NCBI GenBank assembly: GCA_007127575.1
Contig: SKZC01000042.1
Coordinates: 1 to 8,117, forward strand
Source of the DNA: Gemmatimonadota bacterium
GTDB taxonomy: Bacteria; Gemmatimonadota; Gemmatimonadetes; Longimicrobiales; Gaopeijiaceae
Length of the DNA: 8,117 nucleotides
Direction of reading: 5' to 3'
Shown here: positions 5,218 to 8,117 of the stretch, one piece after another
Layout of the letters: every line of letters begins with the position of its first letter
Numbering within the stretch: position 1 is the first letter of the stretch
Position numbers and translations under genes: made by a program
The notes under the pieces: generated by a model
Database searches by the model: none
Told to the model about the DNA's origin: nothing
What the model saw: the letters and a program-made list of their open reading frames with translations, nothing else

Positions 5218-6123
5218 ATGACGTCAGGACCCGTGACCCCGGATCCCGGCCAGTGGCGGATCCATACGGCCAACGACGCCTTCAAGGCCGAATGGCGAGG
5301 GCGGTTGCACCGGTGCGTCGGTGTGGCGGTCCTCCTCCACGCACTTCTATTCCTCGGATCCCCCACCTGGGATCGCTCGGAGATAGATCTGGAGCGGTCC
5401 GGCGACGGAGCCCAGATCGAGGTCCTGGCCCTGGCCTCCCTACCGGCAGGGGGTGGGGGACCGCCCCCCATCGTGGGAAGCATCCCCGATCCGGAGCCGG
5501 AGCCTCAGGAAGAGGCGGACGGCGAAGATACCGAGGGCTCAGACTCCGGCGATGAGGGGCTCGGTGAGGTGGAGGGCGACTTTCCCACCCTGGAGGAGGC
5601 CCTGAGAGAGGGATTCGGCGACCGTCCGGCTCCCACTCCCGAGATCGTGGAACCGGAGCCGGTGACGGAGCGGGAGGACGCATCGGTTCTGGACGAGTCC
5701 AGCGGCTCCGAGGCAGGCGAGTCCCGGGCGGGGCGGGACGCCACCCTCCCGGACCTGGAGGCACTGACGGACGAGGAGGCTATGGACCTGAGTCGCCTCT
5801 CCGCCCTCCGGCCCGAGCTGGCCTTCCATTCCCCCTCGAGCTGGATTCTGGTGCGGAACCCTGCGGAGGTGGGGGCCTTCCTCCAGCGCAACTTCCGTGG
5901 AGGGGAGCTGGACGAGGGTCCCGGCGGGACCGTCAGCATCTCGGTCTGGATCGATGAGCGGGGTTCGGTGGAGTGGGCGGAGATCAACCGGTCCAGTGGA
6001 GTCCCGCAGGTGGACGACGCGGCCCTTCGGCTCTTCACGGACATCGCTACTTTCCGCCCGGCCCGGGAGCAGGGGATCCGGGTGCCCATGGCGGTGATCT
6101 TCTGGCTCTCGTATCCCTGGTGA
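5218..6123 (+). CDS. TonB family protein (energy transducer-like) with acidic linker
   Basis: The 301-residue product has the TonB layout. A cytoplasmic N-terminus (1-30) is followed by one transmembrane helix, CVGVAVLLHALLFLG (33-47), a long low-complexity periplasmic linker (about 52-195), and a C-terminal TonB domain (about 222-301). The last contains GGTVSISVWIDERGSVEWAE, then SSGVPQVDDAALRLF and FRPAREQGIRVPMAVIFWL. TonB links the ExbB/ExbD proton motor to outer-membrane transporters through a TonB box. The helix His that ExbB/ExbD coupling needs appears kept as His41, although the usual Ser four residues before it is Ala37. The linker is dominated by Asp/Glu (PEPEPQEEADGEDTEG, 92-107), and the whole protein has a single Lys (Lys23), unlike the Pro-Lys/Pro-Glu linkers of classical TonB. 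The start has only a weak GAGAG 4 nt upstream. ExbB/ExbD are not in the window. The stop overlaps the next gene's GTG, indicating coupled translation. Confidence 0.9.
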   Translation: MTSGPVTPDPGQWRIHTANDAFKAEWRGRLHRCVGVAVLLHALLFLGSPTWDRSEIDLERSGDGAQIEVLALASLPAGGGGPPPIVGSIPDPEPEPQEEADGEDTEGSDSGDEGLGEVEGDFPTLEEALREGFGDRPAPTPEIVEPEPVTEREDASVLDESSGSEAGESRAGRDATLPDLEALTDEEAMDLSRLSALRPELAFHSPSSWILVRNPAEVGAFLQRNFRGGELDEGPGGTVSISVWIDERGSVEWAEINRSSGVPQVDDAALRLFTDIATFRPAREQGIRVPMAVIFWLSYPW

Positions 6124-7514
6124 CGCCGCCCTTCCCACCCAAGCTCGCGTCGGCTGCCGCCCTGGCCCTTCTCGTGTCCCTGGGAGGGTGTGTCTCCGGC
6201 AGCGGCCCCTCCGGCCCCGTGATCTCCCCCACCGGTATCGTCTACGAACCCGGGACTCCTCCTGCCGAGACCCGCTTTTCTCAGACCGCCGCCCTCTACC
6301 TCCGCACCGACGAGCCTCACCGGGCCCTGGCCCAGGCCCGAGAGGGGATTGAAGAGGACCCGGAGAACCCCATCCACTACTTCCTGGCCGGCGTGGCCTC
6401 GACCCGGATCGGGGAGTGGGAGGAAGCGGACCGCCTCCTCGCCCGGGCTCAGGAGATCTATCCCGCCTACGAGCTGGACATCGAGCCGGAACGGGAGGCG
6501 GCCTGGGCGGAGGCCTTCAATGAGGGGAGTGAGGCGTACGCGGAAGCCCACGTGGACGAGGCCATTGAGGCCTGGTACGGGGCCATCCGGATGTACGACC
6601 TTCGGGCGGAGGCCCACCGGAACCTGGGGATGCTCCTCTCCACGGAAGGGCGGTACGAGGAGGCCGCCGACGTGCTGCAGGCCGGGGTGCAGGGGCTGGA
6701 GCGGGAGCCCGCCACCCGGGTCCTGGAAGAGGAGGAAGTGGAGAGTCGCCGACAGGCCCGTTGGGCCCTGGAGGAATCCCTGGCCGACGTCCTCCTCCTG
6801 GTGGAGCGGTTCCAGGAGGCGGAGCCCCTCCTTCGGAGCCAATTGGATCGAGACGGAGGCAGCCCGCAGCTCCGCCAGAACCTGGCCGCCGCCCTCACGG
6901 GCCAGGGGAATCGGGAGGAGGCCCGGGAGATCTATGACGGGCTCCTTTCCGAGGGAGAGATGGAGGCTACTCAGGTCTTCAACCTGGGCGTGGCCCTCTT
7001 CCGGGCTCAGGAGTACCAGAGGGCCGGGGAGGCTTTCCGGCGACTCACCGAGCTCCGGCCCCGTTCCCGCGACGCCTGGTTCAACTACCTGAACGCCCTC
7101 TTCGCCGGCGAGGCGTGGGAGCAGCTTGTGGACGTCTCCGCCTCCCTTCTGGAGTTGGACCCTCTCAACGAGAACGTGGGGCTCATCGCGGCGCGAGCCC
7201 TTCTGGAGGTGGGGGATGAGGAAGGGGCGGCCCGAGGGTTGGACCGGGTGGAGGAGCTTCCGGTCTACGTGGAGGGCCTCATCTTCCAGACGGGCCCGGC
7301 GGAGACCCAGGTGCTGGGGCGCGTCACCGGAAACGTTGCGGAGGCGGGCACCACGGTCTCACTTCGCTTCACCTTCCACGACGACGGAAAGGAGGTGGGC
7401 CGGGAGACGGTGACCGTTTCCGCCCCCGCGCCCGGCGAGAGCCGGGACTTCGAAGTCGTGCTCTCCGGCCGAGCCACGGGCTTTTCCTATGCCGTCCTGG
7501 AGCCCCCGCTCTGA
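6120..7514 (+). CDS. TPR-repeat lipoprotein with C-terminal beta-sandwich domain
   Basis: I chose the GTG at 6120, giving 464 residues, because it yields a clean lipoprotein signal: MTPPFPPK, hydrophobic LASAAALALLVS, then LGGC with Cys24 as lipid site. The frame stays open further upstream, but only as a shadow of the TonB-like gene. GTGA overlaps that gene's stop and no separate ribosome site is visible, so translation is probably coupled. The mature protein carries tetratricopeptide-type helical pairs at about 53-115, 130-195, 214-277 and 283-350 (for example AHRNLGMLLSTEGRYEEAAD at 165-184 and VFNLGVALFRAQEYQRAGEA at 286-305). A beta-rich end follows: VLGRVTGNVAEAGTTVSLRF, DDGKEVGRETVTV and PGESRDFEVVL (398-449), which resembles FxLYD-type domains. 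TPR lipoproteins act as scaffolds in the periplasm. Partnership with the TonB-like protein is inferred from the overlap only. Its 3' end overlaps the convergent methyltransferase gene by 28 bp. Confidence 0.88.
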   Translation: MTPPFPPKLASAAALALLVSLGGCVSGSGPSGPVISPTGIVYEPGTPPAETRFSQTAALYLRTDEPHRALAQAREGIEEDPENPIHYFLAGVASTRIGEWEEADRLLARAQEIYPAYELDIEPEREAAWAEAFNEGSEAYAEAHVDEAIEAWYGAIRMYDLRAEAHRNLGMLLSTEGRYEEAADVLQAGVQGLEREPATRVLEEEEVESRRQARWALEESLADVLLLVERFQEAEPLLRSQLDRDGGSPQLRQNLAAALTGQGNREEAREIYDGLLSEGEMEATQVFNLGVALFRAQEYQRAGEAFRRLTELRPRSRDAWFNYLNALFAGEAWEQLVDVSASLLELDPLNENVGLIAARALLEVGDEEGAARGLDRVEELPVYVEGLIFQTGPAETQVLGRVTGNVAEAGTTVSLRFTFHDDGKEVGRETVTVSAPAPGESRDFEVVLSGRATGFSYAVLEPPL

Positions 7515-8117
7515 ACCGATGCCGCGTTCGAGCCACCGACCTCCAGGAGGGTGAACACGCCCAGGAATCCCCGCTGGTGACGAACGATCCGGAGCCCCGC
7601 CTCCTCCACCACCTGCACCGGTTCCTGGTTCCAGCGACAGCCGTGCTTTCGGAAGTGTCTAGGGGCCAGCCGGTCCTGAATCCGAGCCAGCGGTTCGACC
7701 CGGCTCCGGCCGTGCTCCAGGAGGAGGATCCGCCCCTGGGGCCGGAGGACCCGGGCCATCTCCCGGAGGGCGGCGCCGGGATCCGGGAAGGTACAGGTGG
7801 AAAGGGAGGAGATCACGGTGTCGAAGGAGGCGTCGGGGTAGGCCAGCCTCTCCGCATCCATGGCCTGGAAGGCGCCGCTACGGACCCCGTGTCCGTGACG
7901 GCGGAGGGCCCTCCGAAGCATGTGTGGGCTCAGGTCCGCCCCCACGTACTCCGTCCCATCCGGGAGGTACGGGAGGTTCGTCCCCACCCCGCAGGCCACG
8001 TCCAGCGTACGTCCACTGGCCCGGGTCAGGAGCCTCCGCCGGTACCGGCCCAGGAGGAGGCGGTCCATCCAGCTCATCCGGTCCATCCACCCCGCCATCT
8101 CCCGGTAGATCTCCTGG
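7487..8117 (-). CDS. Class I SAM-dependent methyltransferase (5' end probably outside window)
   Basis: The reading frame encodes a Rossmann-type methyltransferase. Numbered from the ATG at 8098, it has motif I LDVACGVGTNLPYLP (32-46), the acidic residue of motif II in YVGADLSP (Asp55), FDTVISSLSTCTFPDP (92-107) and the post-motif LRPQGRILLLEH (118-129). CRWNQEPVQVVEEAGL (154-169) is a C-terminal segment like that in UbiE/METTL7-type enzymes. The frame stays open to the right edge, with QEIYREMAGWMDRM aligning in style to the VYDRIAPxYD start of related enzymes. So the true start probably lies beyond 8117, although ATG 8098 with AGGAGA 11 nt upstream is possible. The substrate is not predictable; a small molecule or lipid is as likely as a quinone. 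It is on the opposite strand to the TonB/TPR operon and unlikely to be functionally tied to it. Confidence 0.87.
   Translation of the reverse strand, partial: QEIYREMAGWMDRMSWMDRLLLGRYRRRLLTRASGRTLDVACGVGTNLPYLPDGTEYVGADLSPHMLRRALRRHGHGVRSGAFQAMDAERLAYPDASFDTVISSLSTCTFPDPGAALREMARVLRPQGRILLLEHGRSRVEPLARIQDRLAPRHFRKHGCRWNQEPVQVVEEAGLRIVRHQRGFLGVFTLLEVGGSNAASVQSGGSRTA

Noticed and set aside
5118..5555. Small Arg-rich gene before and inside the TonB-like gene
   Set aside because: Most of it overlaps the TonB-like coding region out of frame, and the translation is low-complexity Arg/Gly.
5973..6119. Upstream extension of the TPR lipoprotein
   Set aside because: It would bury the lipoprotein signal inside the protein and overlap the conserved TonB C-terminal domain; the GTG at 6120 gives a proper signal and GTGA coupling.
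5505..6842. Minus strand frame of 445 codons opposite the TonB-like and TPR genes
   Set aside because: It spans two well-supported genes on the other strand, and no motif is seen in its Gly/Arg/Ser-rich translation.
1..8117. New defence, mobile or biosynthetic system
   Set aside because: I looked for transposase, integrase, nuclease, toxin-antitoxin, CRISPR repeats and assembly-line enzymes on both strands and recognised none; the content is envelope-associated genes.

Overview
This is an 8.1 kb GC-rich chromosomal window with very short intergenic gaps. It suggests a member of the Gemmatimonadota or a close relative. The main reason is the repeated presence of secreted 6-bladed beta-propeller (NHL-like) proteins, of a type I know as heavily expanded in that phylum; they carry signatures such as GEGDGPGEF, GGIVVADRGSRELRYFD and FPEFHPPVRKVVAG. 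A TonB-family protein and a lipoprotein indicate a diderm envelope. The phylum call is inference from protein style, not from a marker gene.

Left part (1-3814) is a propeller cluster. The window opens inside a propeller gene (+, 3' part only). It converges on a secreted TraB/GumN-family protein (-) across a 93 bp gap with two perfect palindromes. A G-rich 262 bp divergent region follows, then a complete propeller gene (+, 2065-3225). Directly behind it lies the broken remnant of another propeller gene (3226-3814): it lacks its signal peptide and middle blades and changes reading frame.

Middle part (3954-4973, -) is one gene for a membrane-anchored or secreted zinc metalloprotease of the metzincin/matrixin type. 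Its HELGHALGLGH zinc site sits behind a long charged coiled coil. It is divergent from the next operon across 244 bp containing several strong inverted repeats.

Right part (5218-8117) holds a two-gene operon. The first gene encodes a TonB-like energy-transducer protein with an unusually acidic periplasmic linker. The second encodes a TPR-repeat lipoprotein whose GTG start overlaps the tonB-like stop (GTGA). This operon converges on, and overlaps by 28 bp, a class I SAM-dependent methyltransferase that runs off the right edge.

The common theme is the cell envelope: five of the six intact or partial non-methyltransferase products are exported or membrane-anchored, or belong to a family that normally is. 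I see no RNA genes, CRISPR array, transposase or prophage genes, and no clear undescribed defence or biosynthetic system. The most notable items are the decaying propeller paralogue, the coiled-coil metzincin, and the translationally coupled acidic TonB/TPR-lipoprotein pair.
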